Source: Dimorphilus gyrociliatus
Taxonomy: Eukaryota > Annelida > Polychaeta > Dinophilidae
Direction: 5' to 3'
Assembly (NCBI GenBank): GCA_904063045.1
Contig: CAJFCJ010000005.1
Location: 1,457,167 to 1,521,166, forward strand
Length of the DNA: 64,000 nucleotides
The translations under genes were made by a program, and so were the position numbers. Each line of letters starts with the position of its first letter. The first letter of the stretch is position 1. The notes under the pieces are model-generated. The model was not told the DNA's origin and ran no database searches. It worked only from the letters and a program-made list of their open reading frames with translations. Shown one piece after another: positions 34,525 through 47,600 of this stretch.

Positions 34525-37500
34525 ATGGCGCTCATCATGAAATGTTATAAACAAACCCAAGATAGACGATTTTTTTATTCTATTAAGCTAGCTGCGGTTG
34601 CTATAGTTATCATATTTGCAGTTTTTCATTTGGGATACATATTTTTTTCCGGTAAAATTAAATAATTGTTTTTATGAGGCTTTTTGCAAAAATATCAATC
34701 CTATTTCTCTGATTCAGAAAATGCTACTTTACAGTGCTGCTTAAATGATGTATATGATTGTATGAAGCATAGTTATACAATACAGTAAGATTGAGTTTTA
34801 ATTGAATCATCATAAAAACACTAGCAACTTGACAGAGATTCACAAACCTGTGTCAATAAATTATCTCTAGAAAACAATCGACATCATATAATATTTATAG
34901 GAGATTCCAGGTCAAGGCAACTGTTCTATGAGTTTGCAAAATTTATAAATTTTAATCAATCGTAAGTAAGGTCATTTATGTCTATACCTAGTTTCTAAAG
35001 CTTTTTACATTAGATTGCCAAAAATCAAGCATTCCGATTTGAAACTTACAAATAAAAATTCCAACATAAACTTAGTAAGATGTCATTTCAAATAAGAGTT
35101 TCCTTGAGACTCAATGTAAATAATTTCAGTACTTTCTTTGGAATCCTTTCATTGATTCCAACTTTACGAAGAAACTAGCATCTTTATCAAGACGGGGAGA
35201 AGATTCTATTATAATTGCATCGAGTACAACAGTTAGTGATCACTATAATCACCTGCCAACGAATTTCTTAGAATTGCCTTGCATGCTCTTTTTATCCTTG
35301 CACGCCACTAGTTCAATAGAATAGAACATGTATCAAGTTAAGGTATAACCTGACGCTGAAAATTCTAATGTTTGATAGCTAATTTTTTCTATAGATGAAA
35401 TTTATTTCATACGATGATTTCTATTTGTTAATTTCAGTGGTATATTAAAAAGTACAACTCTAGTAATTTTGGTAGAAAAGTTTTTACAGGTAAAAATATT
35501 TCCAATGAAAAATTTCTATTTTAAGAGCTTTTCCATAGATGACGTGAAGAGCTTGAAAAAGTTTCTTAAGCAAGCGGGAAAACACGTAGTTTTCCTGTGG
35601 AAACTTCAAGGTAAAATTACAATCATGAAGAGCTCAATTTTGCAAACTTTGACTTGAACTATTACGTATTAAATTAAAGTTATATTCAGATGATGTATTA
35701 GATTCGATTTTGGCGTTACATCCATATCGATATATGATAACAAATCAAGAGATAGAATGGTATAACGTAAAATCAAAGGAACTACTGTAAGTAAGTCCCT
35801 TGCCTAAACAGGAAGCTATAGATAAAATATCCTTTACTTTTAGATATAATAGTAATGCTATATTATGGACAAATTTCAAAGGGCAAACATCATCTTTCGA
35901 CGACGGCTTACATTTAAAGAAAGATTTATTGAGAAAGGTTGTTTTTTAATAATTGTTTATGAAATATGTTTTTTACACTCTCTCCTTTCAGCAAATTAAT
36001 ACCCTTTTAAATTTTTATTGCAATAAAAAAATGAACTGGAAAGATACAAATTGTTTCAAGAAATCAGAAGAGGTCACAATTATTCAAAAATTTCTTTTGA
36101 TGATCTTTATCATTATGTTTGTACTGACAAATCATGGATCAAAAGTATTGTTTTTTAAAAAACCCTTTCTGTTGTAGATGTGCATTACGTATTTTACTAT
36201 TGTTTGACTTAGAAAAGAGAAATGAGAGTACGAAAGAAATCATTCATTCTTTGTTCAAATTCGGTCTAATTATGCTATACTTATTCCTATCAGATAGGTT
36301 ATAGAGATTTTTAATTAGCAGACTCACCTACTTTAGATTTTTTAATTTTTACTCTAAGTGTTTTTCCAGATGGAATCTATTCATGAAAGCCAACAAATCC
36401 TTTAATCCTGGCGCTATGATGTTTACTATATTTGTGATAATTTTTATTAGTTTGAAATTTCTTGGAAATGCTGCAGAAGTATTTATTTTTTATTCATTGG
36501 AAATTTTATATTAAATAATCTTGAATTTATCATATTCAGCCATCTATCTTAAATAAAAACCAAACTGAAGAATGGAAAGGATGGATGCAAATTGTAATTC
36601 TTCTATATCATTTTACTGGATCAAGTAAATTTTTAGGTATTTATGCGCATATTAGAGTTCTTGTAGCAGCGTATCTGTTCCTTAATGGATACGGAAATTT
36701 CACATATTTTCTCTCTTCCGGTGACCTGGGTATTAGAAGGTTTCTGAAGGTTGTTTTCTTTAACAATTTTTCATTTGTTTAAAGTAAATGATGTTTAAAC
36801 AGGTTGTCTTTAGACTCAATTTTCTTGTAATATTTCTATGCTTAGTACAAAATAGACCATATCAATTCTATTATTTTATACCATTGGTTTCATTTTGGTT
36901 TATTATTTGTTATATTACTTGTATTATCCCTCCAAGGTTCAACAATGAACAACCGACATGTAAGTTTATACTTTATTCTGGCTATTTCGATAATATGAGT
37001 CGCTTTTTTAAATTTTTCACAGCTAATTATAAGACATATTTGTTTATATTTCTTAAAATAAGCGTTTTATTCTTATTAATATCGTTTATCTGTTACTCCA
37101 AGGTATACTTTAGTTATGTACTTATACTAAAAACATATTGACATACACTACTTTCCTTGAACAGAAAACATTTACTACGATTTTTACATTACCTGCCCTC
37201 AGATTACTCTTTGTCAATATGAACAAATCAATATATGAATGGAAATTTCGATTTTCACTGGATAGATATGTAAGTCTCAAGGCACTTCAAATTTTAAATG
37301 TTTTATATTAGCTTTGTTCAGGGTCACCAAGTACTTTTCTAAAAATTTTAGTCTTATCAATAATATCGTTTCGTTAATGTTATTAATATATAGTATTAGA
37401 GGAAAAAAAGCATTTGAAATAAACAGAGTATCAAAATTCTACAGAGTTGTATATCAGGAATGATAACAGCATCTTGTTTACATATTCTACGAAGAAAGCA

Positions 37501-38113
37501 GATATCAGTTTCATCAAAATATATTATATCCTTTTTTGGAATTTGTTCAATAAATTCGATTTTGGTTTACGAATGGTTCCTACATTATTGCAATAGTAAA
37601 GCGGAATATAACAAATATCATGCTTTTCTTTCAGTTGTACCTGTTAGTATTTAAAACTTTATTTCTCATTTTTACATTGAGTTCCCCCTCCTACACAGAT
37701 TTTCGCCTACTGTTTCCTGAGAAATTTAAAATCGAATTGGAGAAAGAGCTATTGCTACGTGTTTTCTTGGTTCGGAAAGATCTCATTAGAGGTAAAGCCA
37801 TTAATTATTAAATAATTCTTTTATTGTACAAGATTTATTTCGAAAAGCTATTCATTCTTCAATATCATATATGGTTAGCGTCTGATACTCAAGGAATTCT
37901 TATTCTACTACCAAACTGCCCCATTGTAAATGCTATTTTTACAACATTTATTTTCATAACTGCCAGCTATGAAATCCATTGCATAACTGTAAAGCTTGAA
38001 TCGTAATTTCTATCTAATATTGATTTTCATTGGCACCTCTTTTCAGACTTCACTGTCAACAAATATTTTTTCTTCTAAATGAAAATAGACCAATCTCTTC
38101 AAGAAAATTCTAA
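34525..38113 (+). CDS. CASD1: Sialic acid 9-O-acetyltransferase-like membrane protein
   Basis: CASD1 is a Golgi multi-pass enzyme that moves acetyl groups from acetyl-CoA to sialic acid. The N-terminal TM anchor (MALIMKCYK start at 34525) is followed by a luminal SGNH esterase-like domain. The Ser block is IIFIGDSRSRQLFYEF (about 34895) and the Asp/His block is DGLHL (about 35905). The C-terminal acyltransferase-3 membrane domain has EEWKGWMQIVILLYHFTGSS, HIRVLVAAYLF, RLNFLVIFLC, NRPYQFYYF, SWFGKISLE and LQYHIWLASDTQG. At 37700-37800 the correct frame is the one reading SYCYVFSWFGKISLE, spliced through an intron of about 60 nt; other frames there are spurious. About 15 exons; the last ends at the TAA at 38111-38113. 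The acceptor in this organism may be another sugar if sialic acids are absent. Confidence 0.9.
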
Positions 38114-38950
38114 GAGATTGAATGTAAGCTCTCTTTAACATTTTAATATTTGTTTTTATAAATTAAACATTTTTCCAAAATTTTTAGGCATTTCATCCTA
38201 AAGACAATCTAGATAAAACATTTACCGACACTAGAGTGAGCCACCAAGTGCTAGAGTATATAACGGAACTTAACATTATCAAAACGGAGACTTTCTCTTT
38301 GTCAATTAAAGCTTATTTATAAATAAAATTTATGAACAAAACACAAAGCTTTTAGAGTATTCAGTTCAGATATGCAAATAGAGCCTCTTTCATTAGCTAA
38401 ATTTCGAAATTATAATGTCTTTTTTTCTTAAATCTGCTGATTCTTCACATTCTAAACTCTCTTTCTCTCTTTCTATTTATATACTGCATAAAATCTATTG
38501 ACTATTAAGTACAGACATATATTAATAATAATGATAATAATGGAAGAGGAAAATTAATCAAAGAAGGTGTATAGAGGCAATTCTGTAGTATTTATTTTTT
38601 GAAGTGTTGACTGAAGATGCTCTCTAAGATTAATCCTTCTTGATACGCTACCCGATATCAAATTATACTAATAGCGAAATTATTTACAGGTTCTTTTCGA
38701 AGTAAATTTTATTTTTCTATATTTAATTCGATTATGCTTTCTTTCTAATCTAGAAAACTGTCAATAGTTTCATTTAAAAACGAAATAGTAATGTATTTTA
38801 AACAACATATATAAAACAATATACAGTAGAAATTTATAATACTTAATAAACAAAAATCGTTGACTTCTCATGGCACAAAAAAGTGAAACTCTTTGAAAAT
38901 AAAAATCAAACCAGATAAAACCTTTAAAGTAATTTTCAAGAACATAAAAA
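38114..38950. other. Convergent 3' spacer, CASD1 to tubby
   Basis: About 840 bp of AT-rich DNA between convergent genes. No ORF or RNA gene is supported. Confidence 0.55.
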
Positions 38951-41462
38951 TCAATGGTCTAAGCTGCTTAAAGAAACAACGAATGCTTGTAAGGCGGAAA
39001 ATGGATATTTATAATCCATAATAAATACCTCTTCGTCGACTTTACCAAATTGTAAGACGATATCATCATCTGAAAGAAAAAAGAAATTTAAAAAAGTCTC
39101 TTTCTTTGATAGTGTTATAATTAATTTATACTGAAAAAATATAAGGCGGCTAAATACTCTCTTTAATCTATATTCTATGTATAGTATTAATAGACAGAAT
39201 ATAGAGATATATCTACCGGTTATTGTTGTACTTTTATAAATTCTTCATTAGCTAACAAGAAATAATTAGTACATAATATATTTACAAACCATGCATGTGA
39301 ACAATCTGGAAATTTTTTACTGAGGCCCTCTTAACGCGACCATTAAAATTTAATTGATAACTATTGATTTCATCATTCCAAGACGGTGTCTTATTCTTTA
39401 ACAACATCATGTTATATAATTTGCTGTCTTTCAGCCTATCAATGAGATTGTATTGGAATCCTTGTTCTGGTATTAATACGTTCATCTTCTTAGGCCCTTT
39501 TAAACCAAAAGCGTTATGCTCATAAGCAACAGCTATAACCTCTTTGTCTGCGTTTCCAACGTTTCGTTGATGCATTGTAAAATGTCTAAAAAAGTTGCGA
39601 GACTTGTATAAATATACCGTATATATATCACAATAATTAGGAAAGCTTAATAATATCAAAAGGAATAAGGATTATTCTTTGTGACTATTACTAGAAAAAA
39701 TTGTATAGTACCTTCCTAATAGATCTGACTTTAACTTTCCAATATAACCCGATCCATTTACAGCAATATTCGTTTCGTCGTTACTAATGACATAGTTACC
39801 TTTCGTAGCGTTTTTCTTTCTTGCAGCTAATAAGAATCCTTTCTTTGAATTGTCTTTTTCTAAATGTAAATAATACGTAGGGTGAAGAGATCCATTTATT
39901 CCCAATTTTTGTCGAGTTATTACACATTGTACAAAATTTTCAGCTTTGGGAGCTGGTTCATAGATTAGAGATTGAGGTTGTATATTCTCAATATTGAAAT
40001 CTTCTCTTTCTTCTGAAGATTCATCCTTAGAGACAAAAAACAAATAATAGAAATATTGAAGACTAACAGGTATAAACGTGAAACTGAATCATTCGAACAA
40101 GATTATTCAAACTTAATCTACAGACAAACGGTTATTGATTTATTGATGATTACTTATTCATTTTCGCCAATAGAAGTGTATCACTTGTTTAATATAAAAT
40201 TTTGATGAGAGACCTTTCAAACATTTTTTAATCCTAAAAGTTTAAAATTTGTATGCAAACATTGATAAAAGAAAGTAGACTATATACAAATTCTCACATA
40301 AATTACCGAGAATGGTCTAATTAATTTTTGTATACTTGGAAAATTACTGTCATTTAATTAAGAATGTAACAATATGATTGTAGGTACTACTCTTTAATTA
40401 AAGCAAAGATTTCCCGTTACCTAAAAATTAATTAGTTTTTGACTTAAAAGATGATAAGATATTTCTTTAGCTCTTCCCAAGGCAAAATATTAGAAAGGAT
40501 AAACTTTTTCGTAATTGATTGTATGATTGACAACAATCACTTTGTCTATTTTTTTCTATTAGGGAATAGAACATTTTTAATTAAGTATTTTGAATTATTA
40601 CTTAACGCTGTGACAATTTTTTTTGCCTGTAAATAGTTAACTGTTCTTAAAAAGGTTACGATACCACTTAACGTTATATTTGCAAATATAGTAAATATCT
40701 TTACTACAAACATTTTATACTCTGTGTTAATGGATATTGATATAACCACTTGTTTACTACCTTGATATAGTTGGAATATTGAGTGATTCATTAGTCATTG
40801 CTATCCCAATCCTAAATATCTAAAAAAAGGTGCTATCGATTCATTAGTAGGTTGAATTTTTTTGTTTCTATAAGTCATTTTCTCCTTCATTGACCTCTAT
40901 GGTATCCTATGCAAAAAGAAGTAACTACCTCTTATCACCTCTTACGTTGACTCTTTAATCATCTTTCTTAAAGTAAAAAAAATAAGAGGCTTTTCATAAC
41001 GTTGTATGAACTCATCTTAAATCGAAATATGAATAATCGCTTGTTTAAAATTATTCTTATCATTTCCCATACTAATTATAACATGAAAATTATTTACCTC
41101 GCTTTCTGATATGTCTAAATCATTTGGCACCATTGTAGCACGAGAATCAGCTTGAATCGTAGCCTGCTTACTTTTATTTTCAGTATGGTCGTTCATGACC
41201 TGGGGATTAGTTTTCTTCATTGTAGACAAATTTGTATTATAGGAATACTGAGCTGGTACTCTATTATGAACTGATTTCGGGGGATCCTCTCTCCTTACAG
41301 GTCTAATGTAATAAAAATTGTAACCAAAAAATTAAAGTGTAAACGAAGAAAAGACTTTTTTTACTGCTCTCTAGTTTTATTCTTAATAATGCAGAAACAC
41401 CTGTGTAAAAGTTATACTTACGTAGCTAAGTGTCTGCTAAAGTTCACAGCCGATTTCTCCAT
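38951..41462 (-). CDS. Tubby-like protein
   Basis: The tubby C-terminal domain is complete: [39 protein letters not shown] (phosphoinositide-binding basic strand), [49 protein letters not shown] and [10 protein letters not shown]. It finishes with [20 protein letters not shown] and [15 protein letters not shown]. The domain is a beta-barrel around a central helix that binds PI(4,5)P2 and carries GPCR cargo into cilia with IFT-A. The N-terminal region is short and poorly conserved: exon 1 starts [14 protein letters not shown] at 41462, and a second exon covers about 41086-41301. Which TUB/TULP subtype it is cannot be assigned. It is divergent from the SVOP-like gene over 631 bp. Confidence 0.93.
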
Positions 41463-42093
41463 CGCAGTAATCTTCAACCCCACTAGTATTAAAAGAACGA
41501 CTTGATAATTTCAAATATAACTTGAATGCGCACAAATTATCCTCTAAATAAAAAAGAATGTTATGAGGAGCGAATATGCGTGTAATATTATCCGATATGA
41601 AGACGAGAATGAAGGGAACGACAGCGACGGTATTGATCGATTAATCTAATAAGTAGGCCTACTCTTTTAGTAAAGGTACGGTACAGAATGGTTAGAAATA
41701 AATAAGAATTTACATATCGATTATCTATTGGTTTATGCGTAAGAATGATTAGTGTTATTCATTTTAAAAAGTTGTACAATCAGAGCAAAGTTAGGCAAGA
41801 TTGTTGGCCTACACCAGTTTTTTAAAAGTAGCTCTGCTCCTTTACATTTGTATGTAGTGTAGACAGATAGATGGCGCCATATCAAGACAAGTTTCTTATT
41901 CCAATAGATGTGTATTGTTATTTCTATTCGTCTTACAAAATGCTTCATATTAAAAACTTGCATATGAATTGCTAATATAGAGTTAGAGTAAAATTTTTAA
42001 TAGTTTTGTAAAATGGAATAAACAGACTTTTAATTCATTACAACTGCTTGTTTTAGAGAAATTTGGACATTCTTATTTTCTCAACTTATCACA
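41463..42093. promoter_or_regulatory. Divergent promoter region, tubby and SVOP-like genes
   Basis: A 631-bp interval between two outward-facing start codons. It contains a CTCF-like AGATGGCGCC at 41869-41878. No ORF is supported. Confidence 0.45.
41869..41878 (+). promoter_or_regulatory. CTCF-like motif
   Basis: AGATGGCGCC matches the core reported for insect CTCF (AGRTGGCGC). It lies in the tubby/SVOP divergent interval. Confidence 0.35.
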
Positions 42094-44121
42094 ATGTCTC
42101 AAAGTGATCGGAATAATTATGAAACTTTAAGAGAAAATGACAACAGTATATACTTATTCTTTGAGCCATGTACCCACTTCTAATAGTATTTTCATATTAA
42201 AGCTTACACCGTAGATGATGCTATCGAAAATTTGGGTAATGGTAAATACCAAATAATGATATTTGTCGTATCTTTGCTATCCTGGGTAAGTTAATAGGGA
42301 CATACTTTCCATTTGGATAAGATTATAATTTTATTATAGATGACAGAAGGAATGGAACTTTTACTAGCAGCAATATTAGGTCCTTTATTGATTTGTCACT
42401 GGAAAATTTCACCAATATCAGAGTCTATAATGAGTTCTGTAATTGTCATTAAAATATCAAATTTACATAATTGTCTTTTTCATAACTTCATTCCAATGTA
42501 TTTATTAGGCCACATATGTTGGTTTCACTTTGGGAAGCGTCCTATTTGTGCCATTAGCTGATAAGGCCGGAAGACTTGGAGTTTGTACAATTACAATTAT
42601 ATTATTTTAAATACTATTTATTTGTACTAATATATTAAAAACCCATTAATTAGTTACTTTCCTGGTCCCTTGCTGAAAACTTTTATTTTGGTTTCTTATT
42701 AGCGTTTGCACCAAATATTATTTGGGCAATAATATTAAGATTCTTAAATGGCATGTTTTTTTCCTATATACCTATTGTGTAATTATTAACATTACCTAAA
42801 TTAAACCAAAAATGAACCAAATCAATTTTTCGGTTCTTCCAAGAGCTATCTACGATACAGAAATTTTATCAGTTAAAACTCGTTCAAGTGTCACACTATT
42901 AGGCTTGGCTAGTGTTAATTATTTGAAACTTCAAAGAATAATTTCATTCTTCTTTTAACAGGCCAGTTATTCATTGGGAGTTTTTCTCCAAAGTGTCTTA
43001 GCTTATTTTATAATTCCAAATTATGGATGGAGGATATGGGTTGCTGTAATTTCTACCATTACTTTACTTTCATTTTTGCTTTCATTGGTAAGTTTCTATC
43101 ATTTCTCTTGTGCCCATATCACATATATACAGTATAAATATAGACATTTAATATATTTCAGAGTTTACAAGAAAGTCCACGTTTCACCGAAAAATTAGGG
43201 AATGTACGGAAAACAGAGTCTATATTAAAGATAATGTATAAATGGAATAATAAACCATTCCTCAAAGGACGATTATTGCAAAAGACAGCTAAACTTCCCA
43301 AAATTAATAGTTACGCTGAAATTTTGAAATTTGAAGATAAATTTTCAGCTACTTTTCTTTATCTTACTTGGTATTTAATTGAAGTTTTTAAATATGTTAG
43401 TTTGTAAACTATTTTATTATTCAGGTTTGGAATTAATTTAGTCTATTTCGGAATTTGTTTAATTATACCTCAAATATTGAAAGATGGCGGTGGATGCATG
43501 AAAAATCTCAGTTAGTTTAATTTTAGATTATATCACAAAAATAATCTTAAATAAAATCGTATTCAAGCTATTAGCAATAATTATGGAATGGATGAATTTG
43601 GCAACTGTCAAGTTTTTTCTGGTAAAGACTTCTTATACATTATGTTGTCAGGTTTCTCTGAAGTTGTCGCTGCATTTGCGACGTGGCTCTTAATAGAAAG
43701 AGTGGGCAGAATAAATATGATATTTGTAGATAATTTATTGACCGGGATTATTTCACTTGTGCTCATTCATTGTTTTCCAAAGTAAGACAAATAGAAAAAA
43801 AATGCACATTTTGATTAATTTTTAAATTTTAGAGCTGTTTACGTCGTGTTATTATGCCTTGCAAGAGCCTTTTCATGCAGCTCCTCACATGTTATTATAC
43901 TTTTGGCTTGTGAGTTCTTCCCAACAAATATTAGATCAACAGCAGTTGGTATCGGATTTTTTGTATGTAAAATTGGAGCTGCATTGTCACCTTTCATAGG
44001 TCAATATTTAGTGACCTATTACCCGAGAGGTGCAATTGGTACAATTGGAGTTTTTAGTTTATCAACTTCCTTAATAGTTTTATTTATTAAAAGAGACACA
44101 ACAAGTGCGTATCTTGACTAA
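42094..44121 (+). CDS. SVOP/SV2-like major facilitator transporter
   Basis: A 12-TM MFS transporter closest in memory to SVOP. Markers are YTVDDAIENLGNGKYQ before TM1, MTEGMELLLAAILGP (TM1), the ADKAGRLG loop between TM2 and TM3, the SLQESPRF motif after TM6, and the C-half IERVGR and FFPTNIRSTAVGIG. The start is MSQSDRNNYETL at 42094. In TM2-TM3 an in-frame TAA (42606-42608) appears, but an intron from GGA|GTTTGT to TTAG|TTACTT (42590 to about 42653) removes it. That gives GRLG joined to LLSWSLAENF, exactly the length seen in human SVOP, so the gene is intact though the donor is weak. About nine exons; it ends at 44121. SVOP is a synaptic-vesicle protein in vertebrates; the substrate is unknown. 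Confidence 0.87.
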
Positions 44122-44686
44122 ATTTAACAAATAAAAAAAAATCAAAAAACATTTAATCTGATGTATATTTTTTATTTGTAACAATTCATAATTTTCGGTA
44201 TCCATTAATAAACTATTCTTGGAGCTGAACTATAGAAATATACGTTGAATATTGCAAAGATATCTGGAAAATCCAATTTGTTTTGATCCTTTACAAAATA
44301 GAAATAGCAATATAGATCAATAAAGGTTATCATAAAAATTTGACATTCTGTCATAGTTCTCTTTATCCAATCAAGAGTATTTATCTTTTCTGGGTTAACT
44401 GGATTTTAATTTTATGGGCTTCGGGATTTAAAATAAAAACGAATAAAGAGAAGTATACTTGGGATCTATGATTTATCATTTAAAAATAGCATAGTTCCCT
44501 TAGCATAGTTGTATAAAATTAGTAACTGTCAATAATTGACACCAAGAACATATTTCGTTACTTTGCCAAAATACGTTCTTGTACAGCTTTAAAAGCAAAA
44601 GCAGTTTTTCTTTAATTATATAATGAATTCAGTAAATTGCATTGACTGTGTGCTTCTTTTTCTTTGAAAGAAAAATACTTTTCGGT
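44122..44686. other. Convergent 3' spacer
   Basis: About 565 bp between the converging SVOP-like and Dispatched genes. AATAAA-like strings occur just after 44121. Nothing else is supported. Confidence 0.55.
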
Positions 44687-47600
44687 TTAGACACTCTCAT
44701 AAAGATTGACCTTTTTTTCATCATCTTCATCCTCATAATTCAAAACATCAGCACCTTCATTGAAACCGCTACTTAAACTTGTCCTGGCGGTACTTCGATT
44801 CTCAGAATCTTCTATTAAATTAGTATTCTCCTTGCAAGTTCCAAATATTGGCAATTGCATGAAGTTATTTTCAGGACCGAAAGTAGCACATAACGATTGA
44901 AAGAAGAAAGTAGCATATATCCAACTGACTATCATTACTACAGTTAAAAATAAACCCAGTTGAAAATAAGCATAGACCTTTGAAGGCAGAACTAAAACTC
45001 CTGCCAAAAAAGTTGACAGAGCGGCCATGCTCACAGCAGAACTGATATTAGTAAATGATTCATGCGTCTTTTTTATCCTACTTGTTTCTCTTGAGAGCTG
45101 GAAAGCAACGCCGTAATGGATGGCGAAATCAATACTTAAACCAACAGCAAGAGAAATTGCAACGCTCTCCAAGATATTTAATTGCCATCCTGCAAGAACC
45201 AGCGAACCTACTGTTACAAAGATTGCACAGGCTATAGTTAAAATCGCTAAAAGTGTAATCAAGATGTTAAATGTGGTAATGAACATGACAGCACAAGCCA
45301 TGGCCAGAGAAACCGCCATTGCTTGAAACGTTTCCGTTGATAATGACAATTGAAGATCATAAAAATCAAAGAACATTGAAGAGAAGAATCCGTCCTTATT
45401 ACCATTCTCATGCCAGAACTTATCCAACTTGTCATAAATCGTTGCCATGCCTTTAAAACTAAACGTAAAAGTATCTGACATGTTGACGATAATTCTATAA
45501 GCTTTTATATTTGTAGATTTGAGAGTATACAAAGCATTTCCAATAAAGTAGCCTCCTTTTGTCATTTGTGGAAAACAATGTTCCAAAATTGACCTATTCA
45601 TATAGTTAGGATCCTGACCACAGCATGGAGCTTCGAACATTCCCTCTTTACAATCTGCCTGTATCATCCGATAAAAGTATTCAACTGAACATTCACCGCC
45701 GCCAAGTCTTGCCCACGGTTGCTTTCTTACACTTTGGCAAAATTTTAACAAATGATTCTGAAATTCTGTACCATAAAAATCTAAATTATTAAAAACCAAG
45801 GTTCCATTGTCTCCAGGCTCCATTGAATCTCCATTGTCGATAGGCTTAACACCGTACAAAAATTCAACAATAACGTTTGGAGAATTCTGAGTGTTTTGGA
45901 ATTTCTTTTCGTATGTTTGAAACCATGCTTCGAGATGGAAAGTTTTAGGTAGTAGTTGAAAATTTTCACTTGTTGGCAATTGTAATTTTGGCTTGTAAAA
46001 TGTAAAAATAAATCCAAACATTCCTATCAAAGCAAAAAAAATGATAAAGAAATGTCTAAATTTTATAACCATATTCGGTAAAAATTTAGCAAATACAGCA
46101 AGTTTCACTCTGGTCAATATCTCAAACTTTGGACATTTACAATCACATTTTTTCATACAGTGCAGCACAACAGCTATCGGTGGTATCCAAGTAATCATAA
46201 AAAATAGATTACACAAAACGGCAATTCCACAAAATATCCCAAAGCACTTTATAGCTGTGATATGAGAAACATAGCAAGCAAAGAAAGCTGTAGCTGTGGT
46301 CAATGATGTTACAGTAATGGAACTCATAGCATGTTTCAATGTTCTTTTTAAGAGCTTTTCAACAGTTATTGTCTTTTCTCTTTCGAACTCTAAGCTCCAG
46401 GCATCGAAAAATATAAACACATCATCAGCTCCGATAGCAATCAGTATTAATAGGCAGAGTAAATTCATAAATGGAAAAAATTTAACACCGACTATAATAT
46501 GATAGAGAAAATATGCAAGAAGAAAGCTAAATATCATGTGCATCAAAGTGGAAATCATGACAGCCAAAGACCTTACATAGAAGGCTGTTAGGAAGAGAAT
46601 GGCAATCCCTCCAACACCGATAAACAAAAGATCTTTTTTCATATAATCTAAAAAGACGTTTATTCTGTTATCCATATATAGTCCTGCCAAATTTAAGTTC
46701 TTATACACTATCTTTCCATCTAAGAGATCATTGAAATATTCATCTTTGTTAATAATACCATTTCCAATAACTTGGGCATATGTAACCTTTGATTTATCTG
46801 CCAAGTATCTATTATCAGTAAAATAATGAAACATTTTAAACAGGTATATATCTCTGCCATCCATAAAACACTGAATGCTTTGATCTCTGCATGTAGCGTT
46901 TTTACTACAACTCTGCCAATGGCCCCCGAAATATATGATACTACAATCTGACATTAGATGTTTGACAATTCTAACATCATTATCGTTTATCTGAGAGCAA
47001 CTTTTCATCCTTAATCTGGCAATAAAAGAACCCAAACTTTGTGCAGGACATTCAGACGCAGAATATTTTAAAGGATAGTAAATATCCGTTGCCTCACACA
47101 GGGTTTTTAAGTTTTTTGTAGTAAATATATCGGTATTATCTGTTGTTTTCCAAACCATTTTTGGCAGATTTTCGTCTGTTATATCTTTCAAAAAGCAGTC
47201 ATAGTCAGTTTTATAAATGCTCTTTCGAGGTCGATTTAAGGATGTATCACTATGCGGACTGGGGAAAATCAGTGTTGAATTTGGACTTTGTGTCAATTGT
47301 CCAGCAGCATTTCTTTGAGCAAACAGCCTATGCTTTATATTTGTTCTCCTCGTCTCAAAACCCTGTTTAGGTAAAATAAAGGAAAATAATAGAAAAAAAA
47401 TAGGTCAATATCATTAAAGATTAAGTGTATTCAACATTAAATTGAATAAAAGGTCAGAGACCCCATGATCACATGTTAGAATATAATAGGCAACAATGGA
47501 TTTTTAAATCTATTCTGAGAAAAATCAATTTAAGAATCTTTGATTTTCATCTGTGTTTAAATAAATCAATAACTCGAGAATATCTTTTCTAAAGAGTTCA

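Noticed and set aside
37620-37811. Frame reading MLFFQLYLLVFKTLF as the CASD1 coding frame
   Set aside because: A different frame of the same exon gives YVFSWFGKISLE, matching CASD1, and splices correctly to LFILQYHIWLA.
42590-42653. SVOP-like gene as a pseudogene because of an in-frame stop
   Set aside because: A plausible 64-nt intron removes the stop and restores the expected length; downstream exons remain in good order.
44687-47296. Patched or PTCHD-type protein
   Set aside because: The sterol-sensing and TM10 blocks (FFPFMNLL, IGADD, ITAIKCFG, ESVAISLAVGLSIDFA) match Dispatched better than Patched or PTCHD.
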